Source: VKMB-3413 sp041027365
GTDB taxonomy: Bacteria > Pseudomonadota > Alphaproteobacteria > Rhizobiales > Rhizobiaceae
Length of the DNA stretch: 64,000 nucleotides
Direction: 5' to 3'
Assembly (NCBI RefSeq): GCF_041027365.1
Contig: NZ_JBFTEH010000002.1
Coordinates: 248,001 to 312,000 of the forward strand
Shown one piece after another: positions 40,975 to 51,813 of the stretch. Under the pieces are notes generated by a model. It made no database searches, had not been told where the DNA came from, and saw only the letters and a list, made by a program, of their open reading frames with translations. Every line of letters starts with the position of its first letter. Positions within the stretch are counted from its first letter, which is position 1. Both the position numbers and the translations under genes were made by a program.

Positions 40975-41060
40975 GCGCTGGGTCTCCTGTCGGCAGGACG
41001 CTGCGTCAGGTCGAATTCAGCCATCACGGAAAGCTGCCGTCAATCTGAACATAAGGGCAT

Positions 41061-41081
41061 CTTGCACAAATTCTTTGCAAG
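41061..41081. promoter_or_regulatory. Perfect dyad CTTGCA-N9-TGCAAG upstream of the permease gene
   Basis: This inverted repeat lies 87-107 bp before the ethanolamine permease start, in the gap after eutC. Its TGCAC...TTGCA core faintly recalls NtrC sites, which would suit a nitrogen-source pathway, but the match is partial. Sigma-54 spacing was tested and does not fit. Confidence 0.4.
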
Positions 41082-41109
41082 TCATTGCAACGACGCTGCG
41101 ACAGCGCCG

Positions 41110-41913
41110 TCACCGGCCGATCGCCGGCGTCCCCGAAGCGGCGATGCGGTCGTCCGCATCGTCCTTCAGCCGCGTGCCGGAAAGGCCGAGGTCGCGCGCC
41201 CGCAGGAGCAGCCCTGCGATCTTCTCCGCCGCCGCATCGGGCCTGAACCCGCCGCTGCGGATGTTGGAGACGCAGTTGCGCTCAGCGTCGCTGCGGCCGG
41301 GCTTCGGGCCGAAGGTCAGATAGGCGCCGAGGCTGTCGGCGGCGGACAGGCCCGGCCGCTCGCCGACGAGCATCAGCGCGATCCTCGCCGAAAGCGCCTC
41401 TCCGATCGGGTCGGACAGCGCGACACGCGCGCCATGGGCGAGGACGACCGGGGCGATCCGCCAGTCCGCCGGCAGCCGGTCGAGGATCAGCTTCGCGGTC
41501 TCGGCGGCATAGGTGTTGACCGCAGTGGCGGACAGTCCGTCGGCGACGATCAGCACGAGATCGAAGGGCCCCTCGCCCGCGGCCGTCAGCAGCTGCTCGC
41601 GCGAGCCGTCGGCGAGCCGGCGGCCGAGATCCGGCCGGCGCAGATAGCTGGCGCGGTCGCCGGCCTGGCTTTGGACACGCAGCAGCCGATGGCCGGCCGC
41701 CCGGAGATCGGCTGCGATCGCCTCGGCATCGAACGCGGCATGCACCGCATCACGCGCCCGCGCATGCGCCTCGGCGAAATCGAGATGAGCGGCGGTGGGA
41801 AGGCCGGCGCCATGCCGGCCGAGCCCGATCCGCGCTTCGGTGAAGGCGCGGAGGCGCTTCAGCGGATGGTCCGGAGCCGGGGCGGCAGGCGGCTTTGCGT
41901 CTTCGCCCATCAC
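41110..41913 (-). CDS. eutC: Ethanolamine ammonia-lyase light chain
   Basis: This is a 267-residue small subunit of the adenosylcobalamin-dependent lyase that converts ethanolamine to acetaldehyde and ammonia. The blocks FTEARIGLGRHGAGLPTAAHLDFAEAHARARDAVH (read here in pieces) and VFADGLSATAVN-like residues (ADGLSATAVNTYA) are the family hallmarks; SNIRSGGFRP lies near the C-terminus. It overlaps the end of eutB by four bases (ATGA), ensuring equal synthesis with the large chain. No microcompartment shell genes or EutA reactivase are seen, so acetaldehyde must be consumed by soluble enzymes. Confidence 0.95.
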   Translation of the reverse strand: MMGEDAKPPAAPAPDHPLKRLRAFTEARIGLGRHGAGLPTAAHLDFAEAHARARDAVHAAFDAEAIAADLRAAGHRLLRVQSQAGDRASYLRRPDLGRRLADGSREQLLTAAGEGPFDLVLIVADGLSATAVNTYAAETAKLILDRLPADWRIAPVVLAHGARVALSDPIGEALSARIALMLVGERPGLSAADSLGAYLTFGPKPGRSDAERNCVSNIRSGGFRPDAAAEKIAGLLLRARDLGLSGTRLKDDADDRIAASGTPAIGR

Positions 41914-43277
41914 TCCGCCGCCTCCAGGAGCTTCGACTGCGCGATCAGTCGATCGCTGCCGCCTTCCGTCTCCGGCGAAAGGAACCCGTTCGCGTCGAAC
42001 ACGCCGGCCTCCTGCGCCCAGGCTTCGAACTCCGGCGCGGCCTTCAGCCCCAATACGCGGCGGACATAGGCGGCGTCGTGATAGGAGGTCGACTGGTAGT
42101 TCAGCATGACGTCGTCGGAGCCCGGCACGCCCATGACGAAGTTGACGCCGGCGACGGCGAGCAGGGTCAACAGGTTGTCCATGTCGTCCTGATCGGCTTC
42201 GGCATGGTTGGTGTAGCAGACGTCGACGCCCATCGGCACGCCGAGCAGCTTGCCGCAGAAATGGTCTTCCAGCCCTGCCCGGGTGATCTCCTTGCCGTCA
42301 TAGAGATATTCCGGGCCGATGAAGCCGACGACCGTGTTGACGAGCAGCGGGTCGAAGGCCCGCGCCACCGCATAGGCCCGCGCCTCCATGGTCTGCTGGT
42401 CGACCCCGTGATGCGCGTCGGACGAGAGCGCAGAGCCCTGGCCGGTCTCGAAATACATGACGTTCCGCCCGACCGTGCCGCGGTCCAGCGCCAGCGCCGC
42501 CTCGTGCGCCTCCTTCAGCATTGAGAGCGAGATGCCGAAGCCGGCATTCGCCTTCTGAGATCCCGCGATCGACTGGAAGACGAGATCGACCGGCGCGCCG
42601 CGGTTCAACGCGTCCAGCGCGGTCGTCACATGCGCAAGGACGCAGGACTGCACGGGGCAGTCGAGGCGCAGGCGCAGCTCCTCGATCAGCTCCAGCAGCC
42701 GGCGCATCGCAGCCGGGCTGTCGGTCGCGGGATTGATGCCGATCACCGCATCGCCGCAGCCGAACTGCAGCCCGTCGACGATCGAGGCGGCGACGCCGCG
42801 CGGATCGTCGGTCGGATGGTTGGGCTGGATTCGCACCGACAGCCGGCCGGGCAGGCCGACGGTCGTGCGGAACCTCGTCACCACCGGCCGCTTCTTGGCG
42901 ATGGCGATGAGATCCTGGTTGCGGCAGATCTTCGAGACGGCCGCGACCATCTCGGGCGTCAGCGCCCATGTCAGCGCCGAGATCGTCTCGGGCGTGGCCG
43001 CATCCGACAGCAGCCACTCGCGGAATTCGCCGAGCGACCAGCCGGCGATCGCGCGGAAGGCTTCAGCATCGTGCTGGTCGAGGATCAGCGCCGAAACCTC
43101 GTCCTCGTCCGGATCGATCAGCGGCTCGTTCAGGATGTCCGCGAGCGTCGTGTCGGCCAACCGTCGCTGCGCCTTCACCCTCGCCTCCTGGCTCTCGGCG
43201 GCGACCCCTGCCAGGAAGTCGCCCGAGCGGGCCGGCGAGGCCTGGGCGAGCAGCGTCTTCAGCGGTTCCTGGGGCAT
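41910..43277 (-). CDS. eutB: Ethanolamine ammonia-lyase heavy chain
   Basis: This is a 455-residue large subunit that holds the active site and cobalamin. TIM-barrel blocks are clear: LKTLLAQASPARSGD at the start, TRFRTTVGLPGRLS, RIQPNHPTDDPRGVAAS, VGFIGPEYLYDGKEITRAGLE-type residues and MGVPGSDDVMLNYQSTSYHD. Start 43277 (MPQEPLKT) follows GAGGGAC; the usual family starts about 15 residues earlier, so this one is slightly short or uses an upstream in-frame start at 43322. No cobalamin riboswitch is evident in the leader. The copper ATPase is divergent. Confidence 0.95.
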   Translation of the reverse strand: MPQEPLKTLLAQASPARSGDFLAGVAAESQEARVKAQRRLADTTLADILNEPLIDPDEDEVSALILDQHDAEAFRAIAGWSLGEFREWLLSDAATPETISALTWALTPEMVAAVSKICRNQDLIAIAKKRPVVTRFRTTVGLPGRLSVRIQPNHPTDDPRGVAASIVDGLQFGCGDAVIGINPATDSPAAMRRLLELIEELRLRLDCPVQSCVLAHVTTALDALNRGAPVDLVFQSIAGSQKANAGFGISLSMLKEAHEAALALDRGTVGRNVMYFETGQGSALSSDAHHGVDQQTMEARAYAVARAFDPLLVNTVVGFIGPEYLYDGKEITRAGLEDHFCGKLLGVPMGVDVCYTNHAEADQDDMDNLLTLLAVAGVNFVMGVPGSDDVMLNYQSTSYHDAAYVRRVLGLKAAPEFEAWAQEAGVFDANGFLSPETEGGSDRLIAQSKLLEAAE

Positions 43278-43482
43278 GGTGCGTCCCTCGCCTGCGGTCA
43301 TGGCGCGCTGCAGCATGCGCACCCTTTCGCAAAGAGAGCGCTGCGGGCGCTACAATGCAAGGGCGCAGCACTTGACGCCTCGCCGCGCCCGCTGGAAGCG
43401 GCGCATTCAGGCTCGAGTAAAAGCTTAGCGGCCGCGATCTCCCGCCTTGCGGAGAGATCGGTCAGCCGCAGACGCCGCAGCC

Positions 43483-43510
43483 TTGACCTTCCAGTAACAG
43501 GAAGCCCCAT
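43483..43510 (+). promoter_or_regulatory. CueR-type copper-responsive promoter
   Basis: The -35 element TTGACC (43483-43488) overlaps the classical MerR-family dyad ACCTTCC-N7-GGAAG (43486-43504; spacer AGTAACA). The 7-nt spacer between half-sites equals that of the E. coli copA promoter. The -10 region is weak, as expected for promoters that need CueR distortion. It is oriented toward the copper ATPase starting at 43543. cueR itself is not in the window. Confidence 0.75.
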
Positions 43511-43542
43511 CTCCGTGCCGAGACAGACGAAAGGGCAGGACG

Positions 43543-46044
<2,502 letters not shown>

Positions 46045-46132
46045 CGAGAGATTGCGAACGGTCGTCTTTCGCCCGTCATCCGGCGGGCGTAGCATCATGT
46101 GATTGGGGCGTTTCTGTCTGACGGAGAACCGC

Positions 46133-47050
46133 ATGCCCTATCGCCTGATCAAGGGACGCTACCACGTCGTCAACTATGCGCCGGACGGCGACACCATCCG
46201 CTTCGAGCCGGCCGACAAGGCCACCCTTCTCGCCATCACGCCGCGCGCCAGGCTCAACAGGCGCGGCCACACCTCGCTGCGGCTGGAGGCGATCGATGCG
46301 CTGGAAACGCACTATTCGCCGCCCGCCGGCGGCGGTGCGTTGAGCCAGCCGCTGGACCTGGCGAACGCCGCGACGGACTTCCTGCTCGACTTCGTCGGCA
46401 TCAAGAACGTCGTCTGGATGACGGAGCGGCGCTCGGTCGCCGCCGCCGAAGACGGCACGCCCGGCTACATCCTGACGCGGTCCACCGACAAATACGGCCG
46501 CGTCATCGCCTTCGTCTTCGCGGGCGATGCGCCGGAGGACGACGGGACGGACGTCTTCCTGGACAGTGCACGGCTGGCGCACAGCTACAACCACGCCGTC
46601 CTCGCCGAGGGGCTGGTCTTTCCGACCTTCTACTGGGGCCTGTTCGCGGAGCTTCGCAACGCGATGGCCGCCGCGGCGAAGCAGGCGCGCGACGCCGGCA
46701 AGGGCGTCTTCGCGCGCGACAGGACGCAGACCGGCGTCACCGTCGATTCGCTGATGTCGATCGCCGACGACGCAGTGATCCTGCCGAAGCTCTTCCGCCG
46801 CCTGTCCGACTTCCTCGTCGCGACCGGCTCCGTCGACGGGTTCAAGCAGGCGATGGAGGCGAACGCCGAGCCGGTGCTCGACCTTCAGAGCGCCAACTTC
46901 ACCCATTTCGACACCTTCATCGACCAGCAGGGCGAGACGGTGAAACTGACCCGGCTGCCGGAAGAGCTGGTCTTCGACCCGATGCCGGACCGTCCGACTT
47001 CCAGCCTCGGCGACTTGCTGGAAGAGGACGCCAATCCGCACCTGGCCTGA
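46133..47050 (+). CDS. Staphylococcal-nuclease-like (SNase/TNase) domain protein
   Basis: This is a 305-residue protein with the landmarks of an SNase barrel: PDGDTIRFEP near residue 14 (the DGDT metal site), RLEAIDALETHY near 50 (in place of RLxGIDAPE) and TDKYGRVIAFVF near 115 (YGR supplies a catalytic Arg). The central spacing is longer than in classical nucleases. There is no signal peptide, so it would act in the cytosol. The C-terminal 140 residues form an extension I cannot place. Start 46133 follows CGGAG. It lies 88 bp after the copper ATPase but without obvious relation. Catalytic activity is plausible but unproven. Confidence 0.7.
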   Translation: MPYRLIKGRYHVVNYAPDGDTIRFEPADKATLLAITPRARLNRRGHTSLRLEAIDALETHYSPPAGGGALSQPLDLANAATDFLLDFVGIKNVVWMTERRSVAAAEDGTPGYILTRSTDKYGRVIAFVFAGDAPEDDGTDVFLDSARLAHSYNHAVLAEGLVFPTFYWGLFAELRNAMAAAAKQARDAGKGVFARDRTQTGVTVDSLMSIADDAVILPKLFRRLSDFLVATGSVDGFKQAMEANAEPVLDLQSANFTHFDTFIDQQGETVKLTRLPEELVFDPMPDRPTSSLGDLLEEDANPHLA

Positions 47051-47069
47051 GCCGGCGGGTTGACGGCGT

Positions 47070-47114
47070 GGGCGAGCGGCTGCGCTGCGGCCCCTCGCCC
47101 GCTCCCGCGGGAGC
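47070..47114. terminator. Inverted repeats between the convergent nuclease-like gene and mmsB
   Basis: GGGCGAG (47070-47076) pairs with CTCGCCC (47094-47100), and GCTCCCGCGGGAGC (47101-47114) is a perfect palindrome. The position between two convergent genes suits a bidirectional terminator, though T tracts are missing. Confidence 0.4.
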
Positions 47115-47121
47115 GACGGCT

Positions 47122-47985
47122 TCAGCCGTTGGTGAGCTTCTCCAGGATGGCCGAGAAGTCGCGGCCGCGGCCGCCGCCCTCTTCGACGAAGGCCTTGTAG
47201 ATGTCCCGGGCGTGGCGACCCATCTCGGTCGCCGCGCCCGATTCCTGCGCCGCCGCCTGCGACAGGTCGAGGTCCTTCAGCATCAGTTCGGCGGCGAAAC
47301 CCGGCTTGTAGTCGTTGTCGGCGGGGCTCTTCGGTCCGACGCCGGGAGCCGGGCAGTAGGTGTTGAGCGACCAGCAGGAACCCGAGGACGTCGAGGCGAC
47401 GTCGAACATCGCCTGGCGGTCGAGGCCGAGGCGGTCGGCGAGATGGAAGGCCTCGCAGACGCCGATCATCGAGATGCCGAGGATCATGTTGTTGCAGATC
47501 TTGGCGGCCTGGCCGGCGCCCGCGGCACCGCAATGCACCGCCTTCTGCCCCATGATGTCGAACAGCGGCCGCCCCTTGGCGAAGGCGGCGTCCGAGCCGC
47601 CGACCATGAAGGTCAGCGTGCCGGCCTCCGCTCCGCCGGTGCCGCCGGAAGCCGGGGCGTCGAGCGACAGCAGGCCCGCCTTTTCCGCCAGCTGATGGAC
47701 GGCCCTCGCGCTCTCGACATCGACGGTCGAGCAGTCGACGATCAGCGTCTCCGGATCGGCGGCGCCGACGATGTCGGCATGCACGGCCCGCACGATCGCG
47801 CCGTTCGGCAGCATGGTGATCACCACCTCCATGCCCCGGACGGCTTCGGCGATGCTGCCGGCCTTCCGCACGCCCTCCAGCACCACCTCCGCGGTGTCGT
47901 AGCCGGTGACCTCGTGGCCCGCTTTGGCGAGATTGCGCGCCATCGGCGCGCCCATGTTGCCGAGGCCGATAAAGCCGATCTTCAT
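47122..47985 (-). CDS. mmsB: 3-hydroxyisobutyrate dehydrogenase
   Basis: This is a 287-residue beta-hydroxyacid dehydrogenase that oxidises 3-hydroxyisobutyrate to methylmalonate semialdehyde in valine breakdown. The NAD-binding motif GFIGLGNMGAPMA opens the protein, DAPASGGTGGAEAGTL is the substrate-binding block, and the catalytic lysine is in GQAAKICNN. Its start overlaps the stop of the upstream hydrolase gene (ATGA), so the two are translationally coupled, matching consecutive steps of the valine pathway. Longer frames read from 48633 are spurious. Confidence 0.93.
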   Translation of the reverse strand: MKIGFIGLGNMGAPMARNLAKAGHEVTGYDTAEVVLEGVRKAGSIAEAVRGMEVVITMLPNGAIVRAVHADIVGAADPETLIVDCSTVDVESARAVHQLAEKAGLLSLDAPASGGTGGAEAGTLTFMVGGSDAAFAKGRPLFDIMGQKAVHCGAAGAGQAAKICNNMILGISMIGVCEAFHLADRLGLDRQAMFDVASTSSGSCWSLNTYCPAPGVGPKSPADNDYKPGFAAELMLKDLDLSQAAAQESGAATEMGRHARDIYKAFVEEGGGRGRDFSAILEKLTNG

Positions 47986-49073
47986 GCCGTTTCCTCTCGA
48001 TCCAATTCGTCCCAATGCAGTTCCTGCGCCTCGAGCGGCGCGCGCATCGCCGCCAGCCGCTCGGGCGCCAGGTCCTGCGGGCGGACCTCCGGCCAATGCG
48101 GCGCGCGATCCTTGTCGATCACCGCGGCGCGAATCCCCTCCTGGTGATCGCCCAGCTCCTGGGCGCGGTAGGTGAAGCGGAACTCCTCGCTCAGCGCGCG
48201 CTCGATCGTCGGGTCGACGCGGACGGTCCGGATGATGTCGAGCGTCGCCGCCAGCGACAGCGGCGCGCCCTTGCGCAAGGCCTCCACCGTCTCGCCGGCG
48301 AATTGCCCCTCCCCAGCTTCCAGCGCCGCGACGATCTCGCCGACGCTCGCCAGGCCGAAGAACCGGTCGATGTCGGCCATCCATCCGGCGAGCCGGCCGA
48401 GGCCTGGCTCGTCCTCGAAGTCGGCGATCGCCGCCGGATCGCCCGTTTGCACCAGCGCCTCCTTCAGCCGGTCGAGATCCTGCGACCGGACATAGCGATC
48501 CGCGAATCCCGCGAAGATCGCGTCCGCCGGTCCCATGCGATGGCCCGTCAGGCCGAGATATTCCCCGAGCCGGCCCGGCGCCTTCGCGAGGATCAGCGAT
48601 CCCCCGACATCGGGCACGAGCCCGATGCCGCATTCCGGCATGGCGAGCAGGGTGCGTTCGGTCACGACGCGGTGGCTGCCGTGGGCGGAAACGCCGACGC
48701 CGCCGCCCATGACGATGCCGTCCATGATCGCGACATAGGGCTTGGGGTAGTGCTTGATCAGCCGGTTGAGGCGGTACTCGTCGCGCCAGAAGGCGCGGCC
48801 GGCTTCATGGTCGCCGGCCTTGGCCGCTTCGTAGACCGCGCGAATGTCGCCCCCGGCGCAAAAGGCGCGCTCGCCCGTGCCATCGATCAGCACTAGGGCG
48901 ACGCGGTCGTCTCTGGCCCAGGCGCGCAGGACCGCTTCGATCGCGAGCACCATGCGGTGGTTCAGCGCGTTGAGCGCCTTCGGCCGGTCGAGCGTGATGC
49001 GCCCGACGCGGCCTTCGATCCGGGTGAACACGTCGCCGGTATCGCTCGGCGATCGGTGGAAGGTCTCGGACAC
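47982..49073 (-). CDS. 3-hydroxyisobutyryl-CoA hydrolase (enoyl-CoA hydratase family)
   Basis: This is a 363-residue crotonase-fold enzyme. It opens with EGRVGRITLDRPKALNALN, the hydratase family mark, then ERAFCAGGDIRAVYE and GGGVGVSAHGSHRVVTE, followed by PECGIGLVPDVGGS, typical of 3-hydroxyisobutyryl-CoA hydrolases rather than hydratases. The product, 3-hydroxyisobutyrate, is the substrate of the enzyme encoded next. The start is GTG at 49073 with GGGGGAG upstream. The larger frame extending to 50024 is not a real fusion. Confidence 0.9.
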   Translation of the reverse strand: MSETFHRSPSDTGDVFTRIEGRVGRITLDRPKALNALNHRMVLAIEAVLRAWARDDRVALVLIDGTGERAFCAGGDIRAVYEAAKAGDHEAGRAFWRDEYRLNRLIKHYPKPYVAIMDGIVMGGGVGVSAHGSHRVVTERTLLAMPECGIGLVPDVGGSLILAKAPGRLGEYLGLTGHRMGPADAIFAGFADRYVRSQDLDRLKEALVQTGDPAAIADFEDEPGLGRLAGWMADIDRFFGLASVGEIVAALEAGEGQFAGETVEALRKGAPLSLAATLDIIRTVRVDPTIERALSEEFRFTYRAQELGDHQEGIRAAVIDKDRAPHWPEVRPQDLAPERLAAMRAPLEAQELHWDELDREETA

Positions 49074-49458
49074 GGCACTCCCCCAATGCGTTGTCGCGCG
49101 GCTAAGCAGTTCTCCGCTCGGAGAATCGTAAGAGAGGCGCTGCCCGCCGGCAAGGCCGCCGGGAAAGGCAGACCAACCTCGTGAGCCCGTTACCGATGCA
49201 AACGAAGGAATGTCTGCGCCTCGACAGAAGACGGCCGCGAGAGCCCGACCTTGAATGGAGGCGATCCCGGGATTGCCTGCGGGACAGGCCGAAAGCCGCA
49301 GGACAAGCGCACGTCGCCGGGCCGACGAAGACTCCACGCCTTGCCCGGCTTCCTGCCGGCTCGTCTGGAGCTTTGTTCCTGCCGCCGACGCAGAAAAGGC
49401 GCGGTGGCTCCGACTGAAGCCACCACGCCCTCGATCTGTCCCGGAACCGGTCCGCCGG
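49074..49458. other. Intergenic region between the hibA-like and His/Arg-rich genes
   Basis: This 385-bp stretch carries the hydrolase promoter region and the terminator of the next gene. A small plus-strand frame (49181-49417, 78 codons) has no family resemblance and no ribosome site. I see nothing else in it. Confidence 0.5.
49393..49429 (-). terminator. Intrinsic terminator after the His/Arg-rich protein gene
   Basis: On the minus strand GGCGTGGTGGCT pairs with AGCCACCGCGCC (11 of 12 positions plus one G-T) around an 8-nt loop, followed by TTTTCT. It lies 30 bp after the stop of the gene at 49459-49749 and may also end transcripts arriving from the CBB operon upstream. Confidence 0.75.
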
Positions 49459-49749
49459 TCAGCGAACCCGATAGAGCGGAACCGGATGATGATGGTTGTA
49501 GTAGTGCCGCATGTGCCGGCGCTCGCGCCGCAGATGCCGCCGCTCGTGGCGCAGGCGGCGACGCATGTGCCGGATGTGCCGACGCTCGCGGCGAAGGTGA
49601 TGACGGCGCCAGTACGGGTGGTGGCCATAGTGATAGCCGTTGCCCGCGGTGATCGTGAACGAGGCGGCCGACGCCGCGCTGGTGCCGACTGCGATGCCGG
49701 AGAGGCCGACGGCGAAGGCCAGCGCGATGGATGCAAGTTTCGATGCCAT
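49459..49749 (-). CDS. Small secreted protein with His/Arg-rich tandem tail
   Basis: This is a 96-residue protein. A Sec signal peptide spans about residues 1-29 (LASIALAFAVGLSGIAVG then AASA). The mature part is dominated by Arg and His in a regular alternation (LRRERRHIRHM, RRRLRHE, RRHLRRERRHMRHYY), ending HPVPLYRVR. Such a strongly basic, histidine-rich chain could bind metal ions or a polyanion, but I know no family. Start 49749 gives a clean signal peptide; the longer frame from 49842 is less likely. It lies 168 bp downstream of the rpe gene on the same strand and has its own terminator. Confidence 0.65.
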   Translation of the reverse strand: MASKLASIALAFAVGLSGIAVGTSAASAASFTITAGNGYHYGHHPYWRRHHLRRERRHIRHMRRRLRHERRHLRRERRHMRHYYNHHHPVPLYRVR

Positions 49750-49917
49750 GGGTTCTGTCTCCCGATATGTCCCTGGCTGGGGAACAGCGAGTGAACTCTC
49801 GGGTTCCCGCCCGGGGGTCGGAAAAACGCTGCATGTCTCCACAAAGTTGCCGACACGCTCCGGTGTTGCAATGCATGAGCCCTGGGGTGCAGCGGCTGCC
49901 TCCAGCGGCGTCGACGC

Positions 49918-50598
49918 CTATGCAGCCCGCGCCCTGATCGCCGCCGCCCGAAGCGCCGCGATATTCGCCTCGTAGTGATCCGGCGTGCCGCCCTTGAAGA
50001 CGGCGGAGCCGGCGACCAACGCATTCGCCCCCGCCGCCACGACCGCGGGCGCCGTCTGCGGCGTGATGCCCCCGTCCATCTCGATGTGGATCGGGCGGTC
50101 GCCGATCAGCGCCTTCACCCGGCGGACCTTTTCGACGACCGAGGGAATGAAGGCCTGGCCGCCGAAGCCGGGGTTGACCGTCATCAGCAGCACGAGGTCG
50201 AGCCGGTCGAGGACGTATTCGATGACGCTCTCCGGCGTCGACGGGTTGAGCGAGACGCCGGCCTTCTTGCCGGTCGCCTTGATCGCCTGCAGCGAACGGT
50301 CGAGATGCTTCGTCGCCTCGGCATGGACGGTGATGATGTCGCAGCCGGCCTCGGCGAAGGCTTCGATATACGGATCGCAGGGCTCGATCATCAGGTGGCA
50401 GTCGAACACCTTCTTGGAGGCGCCGCGGATCGCCTTGATCACCGGCGGGCCGAAGGTGATGTTCGGCACATAGTGCCCGTCCATGACGTCGAGATGGATC
50501 CAGTCCGCGCCGGCCCGGTCGATGGCCTCGACCTCCGCGCCCAGCCGGGAGAAGTCCGACGACAGGATCGAGGGGGCGATGGTGACGGGTCTCGTCAT
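49918..50598 (-). CDS. rpe: Ribulose-phosphate 3-epimerase (last gene of the CBB operon)
   Basis: This is a 226-residue TIM-barrel enzyme that interconverts ribulose and xylulose 5-phosphates. The metal and substrate blocks are APSILSSDFSRLG, HLDVMDGHYVPN, TVNPGFGGQAF and EMDGGITPQT. It is the cbbE member of the Calvin operon, following cbbX by only 3 bp, so it is co-translated. It can also serve the pentose phosphate pathway. Start 50598 is the only likely one. Confidence 0.96.
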   Translation of the reverse strand: MTRPVTIAPSILSSDFSRLGAEVEAIDRAGADWIHLDVMDGHYVPNITFGPPVIKAIRGASKKVFDCHLMIEPCDPYIEAFAEAGCDIITVHAEATKHLDRSLQAIKATGKKAGVSLNPSTPESVIEYVLDRLDLVLLMTVNPGFGGQAFIPSVVEKVRRVKALIGDRPIHIEMDGGITPQTAPAVVAAGANALVAGSAVFKGGTPDHYEANIAALRAAAIRARAA

Positions 50599-50601
50599 GG
50601 T

Positions 50602-51654
50602 CTACTCCTTCCCGGCGGCCGGGATCTCTTCGGCATGGTCGGCGCTCGTCTCCGGCTTCTGGCGGAAGACGCGGCTCGCGGCAATGTCTTCGGCCGCAAT
50701 CGTCGACAGCATCGCGGCGTTGAGCGGTCCGGCGTCGGCCTCGAACAGCCGGTTCGCCTGCCTCAGCCGCGCCCGGTCGAGCGCGTTGCGGATCGAGCGG
50801 GCATTGGCGAAATGCGGCTGCGCCCGCCGCTGTTCGATGTAGCGCGCCAGCACCGTCTTCGCCTCCTCGGTCAGATGGTAGTTCTGCCGCTCCAGCATGC
50901 CGACCGCGATCCGCTGAAGCTCGTCGTCCGAATAGTCCGGAAAGTCGATGTGGTGCGCGATGCGCGAGCGGAAACCCGGGTTCGATTCGAAGAACCTATC
51001 CATCCGGTCAGCATAGCCGGCAAGGATGACGACGAGGTCGTCGCGCTGGTTCTCCATCACCTGGAGCAGGATCTCGATCGCCTCCTGCCCGTAGTCGCGC
51101 TCGTTCTCCGGCCGGTAGAGGTAATAGGCCTCGTCGATGAAGAGGACGCCGCCCATCGCCTTCTTCAGGATGTCCTTGGTCTTCGGCGCGGTATGGCCGA
51201 TATACTGGCCGACGAGGTCGTCGCGCGTCACCGAGACGAGGTGTCCCTTGCGGATATAGCCGAGCCGGTGGAGAAGGTTCGCCATCTTTAGGGCGACCGT
51301 GGTCTTGCCGGTGCCGGGATTGCCGGTGAAACTCATGTGCAGCGTCGGCGTCTCGTGGGCGAGGCCGAGCCGGCGCCGCGCCCGCTCGACGAGGAGCAGC
51401 GCCGCCGTCTCGCGGATGCGCTTCTTCACCGGCGCGAGGCCGACGAGTTCCCGGTCGAGCTCTTCCAGCACGTCCCTGACACCCGCCTCCTCGTATTCGC
51501 GGCGAAGGTCGACGGTGGTGGGTGCCGGCTGCGGGGTCGCGGGGTCGGCGGCCGGCTTTGCCTCGGCGCCGTCGGCGGACGGCGCAGCAGAGGCTGGCGT
51601 TCCGGCGGCACCATCCGGCGTCGCGCCTTTGCTCAACTGATCAAGATAGCTCAT
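50602..51654 (-). CDS. cbbX: Red-type Rubisco activase CbbX
   Basis: This is a 350-residue AAA+ ATPase that uses ATP to pull inhibitory sugar phosphates from the active site of red-type Rubisco. Walker A is GNPGTGKTT near residue 117, Walker B is GVLFIDEAYYL near 177, with ERDYGQEAIEILLQVME after it. The Ala/Pro-rich N-terminus (residues 10-50) is a low-complexity linker. Start 51654 (MSYLDQLSKGA) is preferred over 51714. The 228-bp gap to cbbS carries an inverted REP pair. The gene order cbbS-cbbX-cbbE is standard. Confidence 0.96.
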   Translation of the reverse strand: MSYLDQLSKGATPDGAAGTPASAAPSADGAEAKPAADPATPQPAPTTVDLRREYEEAGVRDVLEELDRELVGLAPVKKRIRETAALLLVERARRRLGLAHETPTLHMSFTGNPGTGKTTVALKMANLLHRLGYIRKGHLVSVTRDDLVGQYIGHTAPKTKDILKKAMGGVLFIDEAYYLYRPENERDYGQEAIEILLQVMENQRDDLVVILAGYADRMDRFFESNPGFRSRIAHHIDFPDYSDDELQRIAVGMLERQNYHLTEEAKTVLARYIEQRRAQPHFANARSIRNALDRARLRQANRLFEADAGPLNAAMLSTIAAEDIAASRVFRQKPETSADHAEEIPAAGKE

Positions 51655-51726
51655 GAGCCGATCTCCCTTCGTCGTCGACATCCGCAGCCTCTCGGCGCTC
51701 CAGGACAGGCACAACGTTCAACGCTC

Positions 51727-51758
51727 CGTCATCCTCGGGCCCCGTCCCGAGGATCCAG
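51727..51758 (+). repeat. REP-like palindrome, type B, in the cbbS-cbbX gap
   Basis: This element is identical over 32 bp to that at 15101-15132. Its internal hairpin is TCCTCGGG/CCCGAGGA. Confidence 0.85.
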
Positions 51759-51813
51759 CCTTCCGCGGCGTTTCCGATATCTTCCGGCGTTCAATCCAAG
51801 CGGAACCGTGGCT

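Noticed and set aside
39394..42069. 891-codon plus-strand frame over the permease and eutC
   Set aside because: Antisense shadow of two conserved genes; low-complexity Arg/Asp/Glu-rich translation.
43414..43440. Cluster of XhoI-, HindIII- and NotI-like sites resembling a polylinker
   Set aside because: Single chance co-occurrence in GC-rich DNA, with native sequence on both sides.
43278..43542. Cobalamin riboswitch upstream of eutB
   Set aside because: I looked for the B12-box and its folding pattern in the leader and found none.
47982..50024. Fusion of the hydrolase with an upstream low-complexity segment (680 codons)
   Set aside because: The conserved protein starts at a GTG with a strong ribosome site at 49073; the upstream part runs through the His/Arg-rich gene in another frame and the rpe end.
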